A stretch of 64,000 bases of DNA from Ilumatobacteraceae bacterium (GTDB taxonomy: Bacteria; Actinomycetota; Acidimicrobiia; Acidimicrobiales; Ilumatobacteraceae). Location: the NCBI GenBank assembly GCA_009691255.1, contig SHUT01000003.1, positions 1-64,000 of the forward strand, written 5' to 3'. Shown here one piece after another: positions 38,450 through 48,775 of this stretch. The notes beneath the pieces were generated by a model that was not told the origin of the DNA, searched no databases, and was given only the letters and a program-made list of their open reading frames with translations. The position numbers and the translations under genes were made by a program. How positions within the stretch are numbered: position 1 is the first letter of the stretch; each line of letters opens with the position of its first letter.

Positions 38450-39916
38450 TCACCCAGGCCAAACGATGGATTGCATCTCGGTGTAGGCATGGAGTCCGAA
38501 TTCTCCGCCATCGCGTCCGACGCCGCTCAATTTGAATCCACCAAAAGGTGTCTCTGGATTTCGTTGTGCGGTGTTGACCCCGACATTGCCGCTGCGTAAA
38601 AGACGAGCCACGCGGTATGCGCGAGCAGTGTCTTTGCTAAAGACATAGTCATATAAACCAAAGTCTGTTCCGTTGGCAATCGAGATTGCTTCTTCTTCGT
38701 CATCAAAAGGCAGAACCACAACGACTGGTCCAAAAATTTCTTCTTGCACCGGTGTCATGTCAGGGCGACAGTCTGCCAACAAGGTTGGAGCCACATAGAA
38801 ACCACGTTCCATATGACTCGGACGACGACCATCAACGACAATGGTGGCGCCCTGTTGCGCGCCAGTGGCAATGTATCCGTCGATGCGATCACGCTGTATT
38901 GCTGAAATAACTGGACCAACCATTGTGTCTGCAGCAGTGGGATCTCCGACTTTGAGAGATCGTGCCGCACCAGCAAGTTTTTCTACTAGCTCGTCATATT
39001 TACTGCGGTGCACGATGGCGCGTGTCGGGGCTGTACAAATCTGTCCGCTGTGAAAACCCCAGACGCTAGCGATTCCGCCAACAGCAGTGGCGATGTCGGC
39101 GTCGTCAAAGACAAGCGCAGCACCTTTGCCCCCAAGTTCAAGCAAGAGTCGTTTCATGGTCAGTGAGCCAGCAGCAAAAATTCGTTGGCCAATGGCGGTG
39201 CTGCCAGTGAATGACACCATGTCAACATCGCGAGTCTCTGTTAGAACTGCGGCTGGCTCTGGTTTAGACGAAGTGATGATGTTGACTACGCCTGGTGGGA
39301 AGCCGATTTCGTGCATGATCTCAACAAGTTCGATGACTGCGAGCGGATCTTGTGGTGCAGGCTTGATTACAACAGTGCAACCCATCGCCAACGCCGGTGC
39401 AATTTTTCCGGCAACGTTAACGACTGGAAAGTTATAGGGAGAAATACAGGCGACAACACCAACAGGTTGACGATTAATGACAGCGCCAATCAATCCGCCG
39501 GGGGCGAGAGGTGTTGCCAGCGTTGCTGATGGCGGTAGCGGAATATCAAATGACTTGGCAGCAGCTTTTGCATAACGAGCGAATCGCTCAACAGCGACGG
39601 GTACTTGCATGCGCGAACCAACGGTTGCTGTCGCGCCAGTCTCGGAAATAATTAAGGGCACTAAATCACTGGCACGTTCTTGCAGTCGCACGGACACGGC
39701 GTGCAAAAGGCGAGCACGTTCTTCTGGTGCCGTGGCAGCCCATTTTGGAAACGCCTCGCGAGCAGCACGAGCGGCCTGCAGGGCCTGATCGACAGACGCT
39801 TCGGGGGCGTGTCCGACAATGGTCTCGGTGGCCGGGTTAATAATGGGAGAAGTGCCAAGGGCACCCTTGACCCATTGTCCCCCGATGAGTAACTTGTAGG
39901 TCTTTGGATTGGTCAT
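38450..39916 (-). CDS. Aldehyde dehydrogenase family
   Basis: ISPYNFPVVN, FTGSTAIGQRI, LELGGKGAALVFDDAD, FHSGQICTAPTRAIV. Confidence 0.95.
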   Translation of the reverse strand: MTNPKTYKLLIGGQWVKGALGTSPIINPATETIVGHAPEASVDQALQAARAAREAFPKWAATAPEERARLLHAVSVRLQERASDLVPLIISETGATATVGSRMQVPVAVERFARYAKAAAKSFDIPLPPSATLATPLAPGGLIGAVINRQPVGVVACISPYNFPVVNVAGKIAPALAMGCTVVIKPAPQDPLAVIELVEIMHEIGFPPGVVNIITSSKPEPAAVLTETRDVDMVSFTGSTAIGQRIFAAGSLTMKRLLLELGGKGAALVFDDADIATAVGGIASVWGFHSGQICTAPTRAIVHRSKYDELVEKLAGAARSLKVGDPTAADTMVGPVISAIQRDRIDGYIATGAQQGATIVVDGRRPSHMERGFYVAPTLLADCRPDMTPVQEEIFGPVVVVLPFDDEEEAISIANGTDFGLYDYVFSKDTARAYRVARLLRSGNVGVNTAQRNPETPFGGFKLSGVGRDGGEFGLHAYTEMQSIVWPG

Positions 39917-39932
39917 AGCGCCTCAATGGTAC

Positions 39933-39953
39933 AATCTGACACACCGTCAGATT
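39933..39953. promoter_or_regulatory. Operator site B: AATCTGACacaccGTCAGATT
   Basis: Perfect 8-bp arms, 5-bp spacer, same core geometry as site A; between ALDH start (39916, -) and amidohydrolase start (40037, +). Confidence 0.87.
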
Positions 39954-40036
39954 TCATTGGCTGGAAGATGACGGCTAGTTACAACGGCCCGATGGCCGCC
40001 AAAACGATGAAAAGGACACAACTTGAGGGGCCCAGA

Positions 40037-41758
40037 ATGCTTGACCATCTGATCACAGGAGCAACAATCGTTGATGGCACCGGTGCCTCTGGTCGTCGGG
40101 GTGATATCGGAATCAAAGACGGACGCATTGTCGTAGTGGGAACCACAGATGAACCTGCCCAGAATGTGATTGACGCAACAGGAATGGTTGTTGCACCCGG
40201 ATTTATCGACCCACATACGCACTACGACGCGCAATTGCTTTGGGACCCAATGGCAACACCATCGAGTTTTCATGGCGTCACAACAGTGATTGGTGGCAAC
40301 TGTGGATTCACTCTTGCACCACTCAAGCCAGGTGACGGTGATTACTTGCGCAAGATGATGTCAAAAGTTGAAGGAATGCCGTTGCCTGCACTCGAACACG
40401 GAACAGATTGGTCATGGGAAACTTTTGCAGATTTCTTGCAACGCTTCGAAGGAAACATTGCTGTTAACGCAGGCTTCTTGGTGGGACATTGCGCAATCAG
40501 GCGATACGCAATGGGCCTTGATGCGGTCGGTAGTCCTGCTGACGCTAAACAAATTGTTGGAATGCGCGCGGAGTTGGCAAAAGCAATTGAAGCGGGTGCG
40601 CTCGGATTTTCATTTACGAACTCAACATCACACTCAGACGGAGAAGGTGAGCCAGTCGCAAGCCGATGGGCGACACATGACGAGTTAATCGCGCTCTGCG
40701 AAGAAACCGGAAAATATCCAGGAACAACTCTAGAAGGAATCGTTCCTGGCTGCCTAGACACATTTTCTGATGACGAGATCGACCTACTGGCCAAGATGAG
40801 CGCTATTGCCAACAGACCAATGAACTGGAATGTGCTCACTGTTGATTCACGAGAGCCTGATCGTGTGCCACGCCAACTGCAAGCAGCTGCAAGAGCTAAA
40901 GAACTTGGTGGGCGAGTCGTAGCACTCACGATGCCGATCCAAGTGCCAATGAATATGTCGTTTCTGAATTTTTGTGGTTTGTGGTTGATGCCTCACTGGA
41001 ACGACATAATGGCTGGCACTGTGGCGCAACGCATTAAACGCCTGCAAGACCCCGATACGCGGATCAAATTGTTGGAGTGGAGCCTGTCCAAAGAAGCGGG
41101 TGTATTCCGGCGTCTTGCAGATTGGGCTGACTACATCATTGGCGACACATTTGCTGAAGTAAATGCTGGTCTTTCTGGTCGTAGCGTACGCGATATTGCC
41201 AACGAGCGACAAACATCAGCCTTTGGAACTCTGCTTGACATTGTGATTGCCGATGAGTTGCGCACCGTGTTGTGGCCAACACCTCAAGATAACGATGCAG
41301 AGTCGTGGCGGATGCGTGCCGAACTATGGCTTGATGACCGCGCCATGATCGGTGGATCTGATGCAGGAGCACATCTTGATCGGATGTGTGGTGCTCCGTA
41401 TCCAACCAAGTTTCTCAATGATTGTCTGCATGGTCACAAACTCATCAGCATGGAAATAGCGGTGAAACTTATGACCTCTGATCCTGCGGCATTGTTTGGG
41501 CTCAAAGATCGCGGAGTCTTGCGCGTTGGTGCGCTAGCTGATGTTGTTGTGTTCGATCCCGCAACCGTGGGCAGCCAAGAGCCTCGCTTGGTGACCGACT
41601 TGCCCGGAAACTCGGCACGACTCACCGCTGACTCTGTCGGAATGCATCATGTCTTTGTCAATGGTGTCGCAATTTTGCGTGACGGCATTGCCACAGGCGC
41701 AACACCCGGAACAGTACTTAAATCTGGTCGCGATACCGAGACCGTAACGGCACGATAG
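40037..41758 (+). CDS. Amidohydrolase family protein (N-acyl-D-amino-acid deacylase-like)
   Basis: MLDHLITGATIVDGTGASGRRGDIGIKDGRIVVVG; VVAPGFIDPHTHYDAQLLWDP; GGSDAGAHLD. Confidence 0.92.
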   Translation: MLDHLITGATIVDGTGASGRRGDIGIKDGRIVVVGTTDEPAQNVIDATGMVVAPGFIDPHTHYDAQLLWDPMATPSSFHGVTTVIGGNCGFTLAPLKPGDGDYLRKMMSKVEGMPLPALEHGTDWSWETFADFLQRFEGNIAVNAGFLVGHCAIRRYAMGLDAVGSPADAKQIVGMRAELAKAIEAGALGFSFTNSTSHSDGEGEPVASRWATHDELIALCEETGKYPGTTLEGIVPGCLDTFSDDEIDLLAKMSAIANRPMNWNVLTVDSREPDRVPRQLQAAARAKELGGRVVALTMPIQVPMNMSFLNFCGLWLMPHWNDIMAGTVAQRIKRLQDPDTRIKLLEWSLSKEAGVFRRLADWADYIIGDTFAEVNAGLSGRSVRDIANERQTSAFGTLLDIVIADELRTVLWPTPQDNDAESWRMRAELWLDDRAMIGGSDAGAHLDRMCGAPYPTKFLNDCLHGHKLISMEIAVKLMTSDPAALFGLKDRGVLRVGALADVVVFDPATVGSQEPRLVTDLPGNSARLTADSVGMHHVFVNGVAILRDGIATGATPGTVLKSGRDTETVTAR

Positions 41759-41766
41759 GAACCACT

Positions 41767-42588
41767 ATGACCACCGAGACTGATGATCTGCTGTACACCG
41801 TTATTAATGGAGTTGCGCGCGTCACGCTAAATCGGCCCGACGCCGCAAACTCAATTACCCCAGATCAACGAAACCGATTGATTGAACTTTTCGCTCAAGC
41901 ATCTGCAGATCTCAATGTTCGTGTGGTTGTTCTGAGCGCTACTGGAAAACATTTTTGCACCGGTGCTGATTTGCGAGTGTCTCGCATTGAAGAAACTTCT
42001 CGACCTGACGGTGCTCCTGAACGTACCGTTGGCGATGTTGGTCGCAATATTAAAAATGGTGCGCAGCGGTTGATTATGTCAATCATGGATTGTGAAAAAC
42101 CAGTAATTGCAGCAGTCAATGGCACTGCCGCTGGTATCGGTGCGCACATTGCATTTGCATGTGATCTGATTATTGCTGTCGATACAGCGCGATTCATCGA
42201 AGTCTTTGTGCGACGCGGCATTACCCCTGATGGTGGAGGTGCCTATTTATTGCCGCGCATGATTGGTTTAGCGAAAGCAAAAGAACTGATCTTCTTCGGA
42301 GATGATCTATCTGCACCTGATGCTGAGCGCATTGGTCTTATTAATCGGGCCGTGAGTGCCGATCAGTTCAGTGGCGTCGTCGACGAATGGGCTGGTCGTT
42401 TGGCAATTGCGCCCACCAAAGCGTTGTCGTTGGCAAAAGGCCTTCTGAATAGTTCACTTGATGTAGATCGCACAACGGCGTTTGATCAAGAAGCATGGGC
42501 TCAAGAACTGGCATCACGAACCGAAGATTTCAACGAGGGCGTTCAGGCTTTCATCCAGAGACGTGACCCAACATTTAGAGGTTGGTGA
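41767..42588 (+). CDS. Enoyl-CoA hydratase/isomerase family
   Basis: VTLNRPDAANSITPDQRNRLI, GKHFCTGADLRVSR, AAVNGTAAGIGAHIAFACDLIIA. Confidence 0.93.
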   Translation: MTTETDDLLYTVINGVARVTLNRPDAANSITPDQRNRLIELFAQASADLNVRVVVLSATGKHFCTGADLRVSRIEETSRPDGAPERTVGDVGRNIKNGAQRLIMSIMDCEKPVIAAVNGTAAGIGAHIAFACDLIIAVDTARFIEVFVRRGITPDGGGAYLLPRMIGLAKAKELIFFGDDLSAPDAERIGLINRAVSADQFSGVVDEWAGRLAIAPTKALSLAKGLLNSSLDVDRTTAFDQEAWAQELASRTEDFNEGVQAFIQRRDPTFRGW

Positions 42589-42589
42589 A

Positions 42590-44647
42590 ATGGGCTTCAA
42601 CTCACTACTGGGCGCTGGCCAGATCGGCGCCATGACGCTTGCTAATCGAGTGGTTCTGCCCGCGATGGACATGAACTTATGCGATGACGGCGATTTCTCG
42701 GCAGCAGAGATTGCACATTACACCGCTCGCGCAGCAGGTGGAGTTGGTCTCATCATCACAGGCACAGGAGCCGTGGCGTGGCCAATCGGAGCCTGCTCGT
42801 GGCATCAGCCGTCATTTAGCGATGATCGCCACATCCCAAGTATCAAAGCTCTAGCCGACAGTGTCCATGCTGCCGGAAGCAAGTTGTGCGTACAGATTTG
42901 TCATCACGGCAAGACTGCTGGTGTCGACACAGCGCAAGGCAGACCGTTGTTGGTGCCATCGTTGCCCGAGGGCAAACTTGATCTCGCAGCATTGCAAGAC
43001 AACACGATTGATGAACTCATGAAACTTGGCTCGGCGTCACGTGGCAAGCAAGCAATACACAAAGAAGCCGACGAAGACGATCTTGCTTGGGTGATTGATC
43101 AATTTGCTCAGGGCGCAAACCGTGCGTCACGGGCTGGGGTGGATGCCATTGAGATCCATGCGGCACATGGGTATTTGGTGAACACATTCTTGTCTAGTGG
43201 CTACAACAAGCGCACCGATCGTTGGGGTGGCTCAGTTGAGAACCGTGGTCGTTTGATGACTGACATAATTCGTGCAGTGCGGGCGCAAGTTGGTCACACC
43301 ATCGCCATCAGTGTTCGCCTAAACGGGATGGAATACGGACTACAAGATGGCATGACTCCAAGCGAGGCCGCAATTTTTGCGCTAATGGCTCAAGATGCTG
43401 GTGCCGATGCAATTCATGTTTCAGCAAATGCACATAACCCGTTTGGAGACTTCACGGATGGACCGCTGCCAAGCGGCGAGGCACAATATCGCGAGTTTGC
43501 ACGCATTGTAAAAAAATCAGTAACTATTCCGGTTATTGCAGTTGGGCGTATCAGCCCTGAAATCGGTGACGAAATGATCACGCGCGGAGAATGCGACTTT
43601 GTTTCGATGGGGCGCCAGTTATTGGCCGATGCAGATCTAGTGAACAAACTCAAGGCTGGCCAACGCAAGTCAATTCGTCCGTGCATCAACTGCTATGTCT
43701 GCGTTGAACAGAATTTCTTTGATGCACCACCCAAGTGTGCTGTTAATCCTGCATTGTGCAACGAACCACTGGCGCAATTGATACCGGCTCCACGTGCAAA
43801 GAGAGTGCTTGTTGTCGGCGGGGGGCCTGCGGGTCTGGAGGCGGCACGCATTGCCGCGATGCGCGGACATTTAGTGTCGCTGTATGAAGCATCGTCACGC
43901 CTGGGCGGTACGGCTTGGTTTTCACAACTCACGACACCAGCCAATGGTCCATTGGTGGAGTGGCTCGAGCATGAGGTGCGCAGATTAGGCGTGCAAATTT
44001 TTCTTAAGACGCGACTTCTGGCGGCTGATATTTTAGAGTTGGTCCCCGATGAAGTAGTTGTCGCAACGGGTGCGGTGCGCAATCGTCCAGCGAATGAACA
44101 TACTGATTATGCAGAGTCGCGCGTGTACACCGGCGATGACCTACGCGCGTTGTTGACGGGTGAAGGCATCGTGTTGAGTGCTTCAATAAAGACCAGATTG
44201 ATTGCACAACTAGCGCGACTTTTTGGGATATCGCGCAGCATCACTCGCGTGCGGACATGGTCCAAGATGTATTTGCCGCTTAGTAAAGACATCACGGTTG
44301 TCGGTGGTGGACTCGTTGGTCTAGAACTCGCTGAGTTTTTAGCCACGCGTGGCCGAACAGTCACTGTTGTTGAAGAACAAGCCCAGTTAGGCCTGCCAAT
44401 GGCCATGCCTCGCCGCTGGACCGCCGTACAAAATGCCACCCGTCATGGCGTGCAATTGCGCCGTTCAAGCACAGACGTCATTGCATCAAAAGATGTCATC
44501 ATTGCTAATAATGTCGTAGCAGCGGCGCCAATTGCTGATGAGTTGCGCACTGCGGGAATGCTCGTACATGTCATCGGTGACGCACACGACATTGGTTATA
44601 TTGAGGGCGCAATTCATTCTGCTGGCATAGTGGCACGAGAGATATAG
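42590..44647 (+). CDS. NADH:flavin oxidoreductase, OYE N-terminus + FAD/NAD(P) C-terminus (2,4-dienoyl-CoA reductase-like)
   Basis: LANRVVLPAMDMNL, RAGVDAIEIHAAHGYLVNTFLS, RPCINCYVCVEQNF...CAVNP, RVLVVGGGPAGLEAARIAA. Confidence 0.93.
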   Translation: MGFNSLLGAGQIGAMTLANRVVLPAMDMNLCDDGDFSAAEIAHYTARAAGGVGLIITGTGAVAWPIGACSWHQPSFSDDRHIPSIKALADSVHAAGSKLCVQICHHGKTAGVDTAQGRPLLVPSLPEGKLDLAALQDNTIDELMKLGSASRGKQAIHKEADEDDLAWVIDQFAQGANRASRAGVDAIEIHAAHGYLVNTFLSSGYNKRTDRWGGSVENRGRLMTDIIRAVRAQVGHTIAISVRLNGMEYGLQDGMTPSEAAIFALMAQDAGADAIHVSANAHNPFGDFTDGPLPSGEAQYREFARIVKKSVTIPVIAVGRISPEIGDEMITRGECDFVSMGRQLLADADLVNKLKAGQRKSIRPCINCYVCVEQNFFDAPPKCAVNPALCNEPLAQLIPAPRAKRVLVVGGGPAGLEAARIAAMRGHLVSLYEASSRLGGTAWFSQLTTPANGPLVEWLEHEVRRLGVQIFLKTRLLAADILELVPDEVVVATGAVRNRPANEHTDYAESRVYTGDDLRALLTGEGIVLSASIKTRLIAQLARLFGISRSITRVRTWSKMYLPLSKDITVVGGGLVGLELAEFLATRGRTVTVVEEQAQLGLPMAMPRRWTAVQNATRHGVQLRRSSTDVIASKDVIIANNVVAAAPIADELRTAGMLVHVIGDAHDIGYIEGAIHSAGIVAREI

Positions 44648-44656
44648 GACACTTAT

Positions 44657-46312
44657 ATGGCAACTTTTGCTGATCATGTGCGAGCTCGTGCCGATGATGA
44701 CAACACAGCATTGCTGTTTGAAGACCAACGCTGGACCTATCGACAATGGGTTGCAGACATTGCAGCACGGGCTGCGCTATGGCAACACATGCGACTTGAT
44801 GGTCCAGCGCATATTGGAGTGCTGCTTGAAAATATCCCAGACTTCACGATGTGGCTTGGCGCTGCAGCCGTTACGGGCAGCACGGTAGTAGGCATAAACC
44901 CGACACGGCGCGGTACAGAACTTGAACGCGATATCACATACACCGATTGTCAACTCATCATCACGCAGCGCAGCCAGTTGGCCTTGCTTGATGGCCTTGA
45001 CCTAGGCGTAGCAAATAACCGCATCTTGGTGGTGGATGACGAATCATACGCCGATCAGCTTGCACCATATGTTGGCCAAGATTTACCAAATGTCGAGGTC
45101 AAGGAGTCTGACTGCTTCTTGTTGTTATTTACTTCGGGAACGAGTGGCGCGCCAAAGGCTGTAATCACGTCGCATAGCCGGTTCACTTTTGTCGGTGGTG
45201 CAATGAACTACATCATTCATCTTGAGCCCACAGACGTGACCTACATAGCGATGCCCTTATTCCATTCGCTTGCATTATTTTCTGGCTGGGCGCCCACGGT
45301 GATGGCAGGTGCAGCGACGGCTTTGCGCCCCAAGTTTTCGGCATCAGCCTTTTTGGATGACGTCCGCAGATACGGCGCTACCTATTTCAATTATGTTGGC
45401 AGGCCACTGGCGTATATCTTGGCAACTCCAGAATCCAAGCACGACAAAGATCATTCATTGCGACTCGGATTTGGCAATGAAGGTGCCGATTCCGATATCG
45501 GTCGTTTTGCGCAACGTTTTGGAGTTGAACTCATTGATGGGTACGGCCAAACTGAAATGGGCGCCTCGATCACTCGGGTCCCCAATATGCCCCAAGGTTC
45601 TTTGGGCGTTGCTATTTCTCCAGCGCTCAAGGTGTTGAATCCTCAAACAAATGAAGAATGTCCTGTCGCAATATTTGACGCAAATGGCCAGTTATTAAAT
45701 GCCGAAGAGGCAACTGGAGAAATCACCAACACTGCTCAGTCGGCATTTGAGGGGTACTGGAAAAATGACGAAGCAAATCGCGAGCGGTTGCGCAACGGCT
45801 TCTACTGGACGGGGGATTTGGCTTATCGCGATGTAGATGGCTTTTTTTATTTTGCTGGTCGGACCGCAGATTGGATCAGGGTGGACGGTGAGAATTTTGC
45901 GGTAGCGCCTATCGACCGTATCGTCTCTCGATTTCCTGGCGTCGTGTTGGCCGCAGCGTACGGAGTGCCAGATGTTGATATCGGAGATCGGGTGATGGTG
46001 GCGTTGCAACTAAAAGATGGAGTGACATTTGATCCAAACAAGTTCACTGAATTTTTGCGCGCGCAATCCGATCTTGGTCCAAAGTGGTTGCCGTCGTTTG
46101 TACGCATCATGCTTGAGTTGCCTCTCACTCAAACCAACAAGGTGCTCAAACGTGAACTCACTAAAGATAAGTGGCAGAGCGTGGTCCGTGGCGAAGGTTC
46201 AATGTATATGCGGGCCCAAAAGAGCGATAGGTTCGAATCTTTTGGTAGAGCAGAGTATGACGAGCTTCAGAGTCGGTTTGTCGCCTCAGGGCGACAGGGT
46301 ATATTTTCCTAA
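44657..46312 (+). CDS. Acyl-CoA synthetase, FadD17-like
   Basis: HIGVLLENIPDFTMWLGAAAVTGSTVVGINPTRRGTELERDI, LLFTSGTSGAPKAVI, GYGQTEMG. Confidence 0.92.
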   Translation: MATFADHVRARADDDNTALLFEDQRWTYRQWVADIAARAALWQHMRLDGPAHIGVLLENIPDFTMWLGAAAVTGSTVVGINPTRRGTELERDITYTDCQLIITQRSQLALLDGLDLGVANNRILVVDDESYADQLAPYVGQDLPNVEVKESDCFLLLFTSGTSGAPKAVITSHSRFTFVGGAMNYIIHLEPTDVTYIAMPLFHSLALFSGWAPTVMAGAATALRPKFSASAFLDDVRRYGATYFNYVGRPLAYILATPESKHDKDHSLRLGFGNEGADSDIGRFAQRFGVELIDGYGQTEMGASITRVPNMPQGSLGVAISPALKVLNPQTNEECPVAIFDANGQLLNAEEATGEITNTAQSAFEGYWKNDEANRERLRNGFYWTGDLAYRDVDGFFYFAGRTADWIRVDGENFAVAPIDRIVSRFPGVVLAAAYGVPDVDIGDRVMVALQLKDGVTFDPNKFTEFLRAQSDLGPKWLPSFVRIMLELPLTQTNKVLKRELTKDKWQSVVRGEGSMYMRAQKSDRFESFGRAEYDELQSRFVASGRQGIFS

Positions 46313-46314
46313 CT

Positions 46315-46848
46315 ATGAGTTTGCGTAAATCCCATCCGATGGCTTGGCTAATAGCCCATGAAGATATTCGCCAGTTGGCAAGTCGATATGCGGTGCTCCT
46401 TGATGCACGTAACTTTGCCGCAGTCGCTGAACTATTTGTCCCCGATGTGCGAGTAGGGTCCAAACAAGTTGGGCATGATGCCTTGATTGCAAATCTGCGG
46501 CAACAATTTAGTTCTCTTGGTCGCAGTATTTTGCAAGTTACAAATCATGTCATTGATGTCACTGATGCTGACAAAGCCACAGGCATCGTGAGTTGTCGTG
46601 CAGAGATCGAACCTCTTGACTCAGCCGCAGTCTGGGTTGTGCAGCAGATTCAGTATCACGACATCTACGCTCGCGTTGATGACCACTGGTTATTTGTGCG
46701 ACGCAAACACTTGTTGTGGTACGGAGCAGACATATTGCAACACCCCAACGACTTGCCTGATGCGAATTGGCCTGCTAATCATTCCGGCAAGGGTGAACTG
46801 CCTGAGTGGTATGACTCATGGCAAGAATGGATCGCATCGCGTCGTTAG
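46315..46848 (+). CDS. SnoaL-like / NTF2-fold protein
   Basis: IRQLASRYAVLLDARNFAAVAELFVPDVRVG. Confidence 0.87.
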   Translation: MSLRKSHPMAWLIAHEDIRQLASRYAVLLDARNFAAVAELFVPDVRVGSKQVGHDALIANLRQQFSSLGRSILQVTNHVIDVTDADKATGIVSCRAEIEPLDSAAVWVVQQIQYHDIYARVDDHWLFVRRKHLLWYGADILQHPNDLPDANWPANHSGKGELPEWYDSWQEWIASRR

Positions 46849-47579
46849 CGAACGTCACCCGCAACAATACTCGGGTCGCGGCGAATCTCGCGTCGAGCCA
46901 TGGCTTCCCAGAATCCGATGAATTTGTTGCCATCACTCAGCGACGAACGTTCTTGTGCTTCTAGGGGAAGTGGATGTCCTCCACCGATTGCCTCTACATG
47001 CCAGGCATGTTTGCATCGTTGTTCAAGTGCAACTGCTCGTTGATGAGCAGCGCGGATAGAAATACCTGTCACCATCACGCCATGATTAGCAAGTAACGCC
47101 ATATCAGCGGAGCCCATTGCTTGTGCGGCAGCGCGTGCTGCATCTGCATCGTTAACTGCTGTTGTGTATTCGTCTACGAGTACGACAGTTCCGCCACCGA
47201 GTGCACTGCTTTGGTCATATGGTGGCGGTACACGACCTGCGTTGGCAAACGTGGTGGCAAATAACGGGTGATTGTGAACCAAAACCACAACATCAGGACG
47301 CAACTGATGCAGTGCCACATGAAGCGGAATACCAAGGGGTATCTGCCATTTGCCAGAAATTTTTTCACCAAGTTGGTTCATAACGATGACATCATCTGGA
47401 CCGAACTCATCCCACAGGAGTGGCCATGGATTTACCAAGAAGGTGCCATCTGATTGTTTGTATGTAATGTGACCCGCTAGATGATCGTTGTAACCCTCTT
47501 GCAAAAGAGTGCGTGCCAGCAAGACCAGTTCTTGACGCGGACCAAGAGGTGGCAACAAAGCGTCAGGTGAAGGCGTCAT
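46845..47579 (-). CDS. Class II aldolase/adducin family protein
   Basis: NDHLAGHITYKQSDGTFLVNPWPLLWDEFGPDDVIVMN; HQLRPDVVVLVHNHPLF; LLANHGVMVTG. Confidence 0.93.
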   Translation of the reverse strand: MTPSPDALLPPLGPRQELVLLARTLLQEGYNDHLAGHITYKQSDGTFLVNPWPLLWDEFGPDDVIVMNQLGEKISGKWQIPLGIPLHVALHQLRPDVVVLVHNHPLFATTFANAGRVPPPYDQSSALGGGTVVLVDEYTTAVNDADAARAAAQAMGSADMALLANHGVMVTGISIRAAHQRAVALEQRCKHAWHVEAIGGGHPLPLEAQERSSLSDGNKFIGFWEAMARREIRRDPSIVAGDVR

Positions 47580-48775
47580 AGGGGCAAGACAGTTTTGGGA
47601 AGTGGGTGCCTATACAAACTTGCGGCGTTTTCACTGCAGAGTTTGCGCAGTATGTGATTGGGTAGATGACCCCATGCCGATTTCAGTACGTTTTGCGTAT
47701 CTGGCCAAGTGCTGTCGCCGTGCGGGTAATCAACTTCAACCATGATGTGGTCTTGCCCGATGACGTCATATAAATCAATTGTGCTCGGATCATCAATCGT
47801 GCAGAAATAAAAGTTGCGCTTCAATACATCGGCAGGTCGTATATCCCATCCTTGGCCGTAACCGCTGCGGTCAACAACGTTTTCGAGGCGGTCGATGAGC
47901 ATTGGCACCCATCCGATGCCGCCTTCGCTCATTGCGATTTTGAGAGTCGGAAAACGGTACGCGTATCCGCTCCACAGCCACTCCGCGCACGCGTTGAGCG
48001 AAAGTTGTCCAAACATCGTGGCTCCCAGTTGCAGGACGGGTGCGTTTTCTGGCATCGGGTACATACCGCTTGAGCCAACATGTAATGAGATAACCGTGTC
48101 GGTCTCGACACACGCTTGGATAATGGGATCCCACCAGCCAGTGAACAAGGAGGGCAATCCGATGTTGTGTGGACGTTCTGGCAGAGTGACTGTATGAAAT
48201 CCGCGTGCTGCATTGCGCCTGATCTCATCTGCGCCCAACTGGGCATCAGCCATCCATGTAATACCGCACGGAATAAATCGGTCGGGGTACTGCTGCCACC
48301 ACTCTTCGTACATCCAGTCGTTCCAGGCCCGCATGGTGGCGTGACCAACTTCTGGATCACTGCAACCACTAAAAATTCGACCTGCGAAACCAGTGATTTG
48401 AGACGGAAAATTCAGCGAGGCCCAACATCCGATGATGTCCATGTCTTTGACTCGTTCGTGCACATCAAAACAGCCACGACGCATGTCTTCAAGGCGGGTC
48501 GGCTCGAGCGAACGAGCCTCTGGTTTGCGTCCTACAACTGCATTCATGCCCACCTGTGTAAATGTCTGTCCGTCAAAGTTCCAGATTTGGTGCCCCTGTT
48601 CGTTGACGATCAACCGCGGTGCGCGATCTTGAAGACGAGACGGCAGGCGACCATCAAACATGTCGGGTGGTTCTACTAAGTGATCGTCAACCGAAATGAG
48701 CGTGTAGTGCACTGGCTTGTCGTGGGGGTCTGGCAACAATAGGTCAGTATTGGTGGTGCCAACTGCATATGTCAT
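47576..48775 (-). CDS. Amidohydrolase (amidohydro_2, metal-dependent TIM-barrel) family
   Basis: LISVDDHLVEPPDMFDGRLPSRLQDRAPRL; HVGSSGMYPMPENAP; MVEVDYPHGDSTWPDTQ. Confidence 0.92.
   Translation of the reverse strand: MTYAVGTTNTDLLLPDPHDKPVHYTLISVDDHLVEPPDMFDGRLPSRLQDRAPRLIVNEQGHQIWNFDGQTFTQVGMNAVVGRKPEARSLEPTRLEDMRRGCFDVHERVKDMDIIGCWASLNFPSQITGFAGRIFSGCSDPEVGHATMRAWNDWMYEEWWQQYPDRFIPCGITWMADAQLGADEIRRNAARGFHTVTLPERPHNIGLPSLFTGWWDPIIQACVETDTVISLHVGSSGMYPMPENAPVLQLGATMFGQLSLNACAEWLWSGYAYRFPTLKIAMSEGGIGWVPMLIDRLENVVDRSGYGQGWDIRPADVLKRNFYFCTIDDPSTIDLYDVIGQDHIMVEVDYPHGDSTWPDTQNVLKSAWGHLPNHILRKLCSENAASLYRHPLPKTVLPL

Noticed and set aside
40342-40929. 195-aa minus-strand ORF
   Set aside because: Antisense to the amidohydrolase; no recognisable domain.
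48116-48679. 187-aa plus-strand ORF
   Set aside because: Antisense to the amidohydro_2 gene 47576-48775; shadow ORF.
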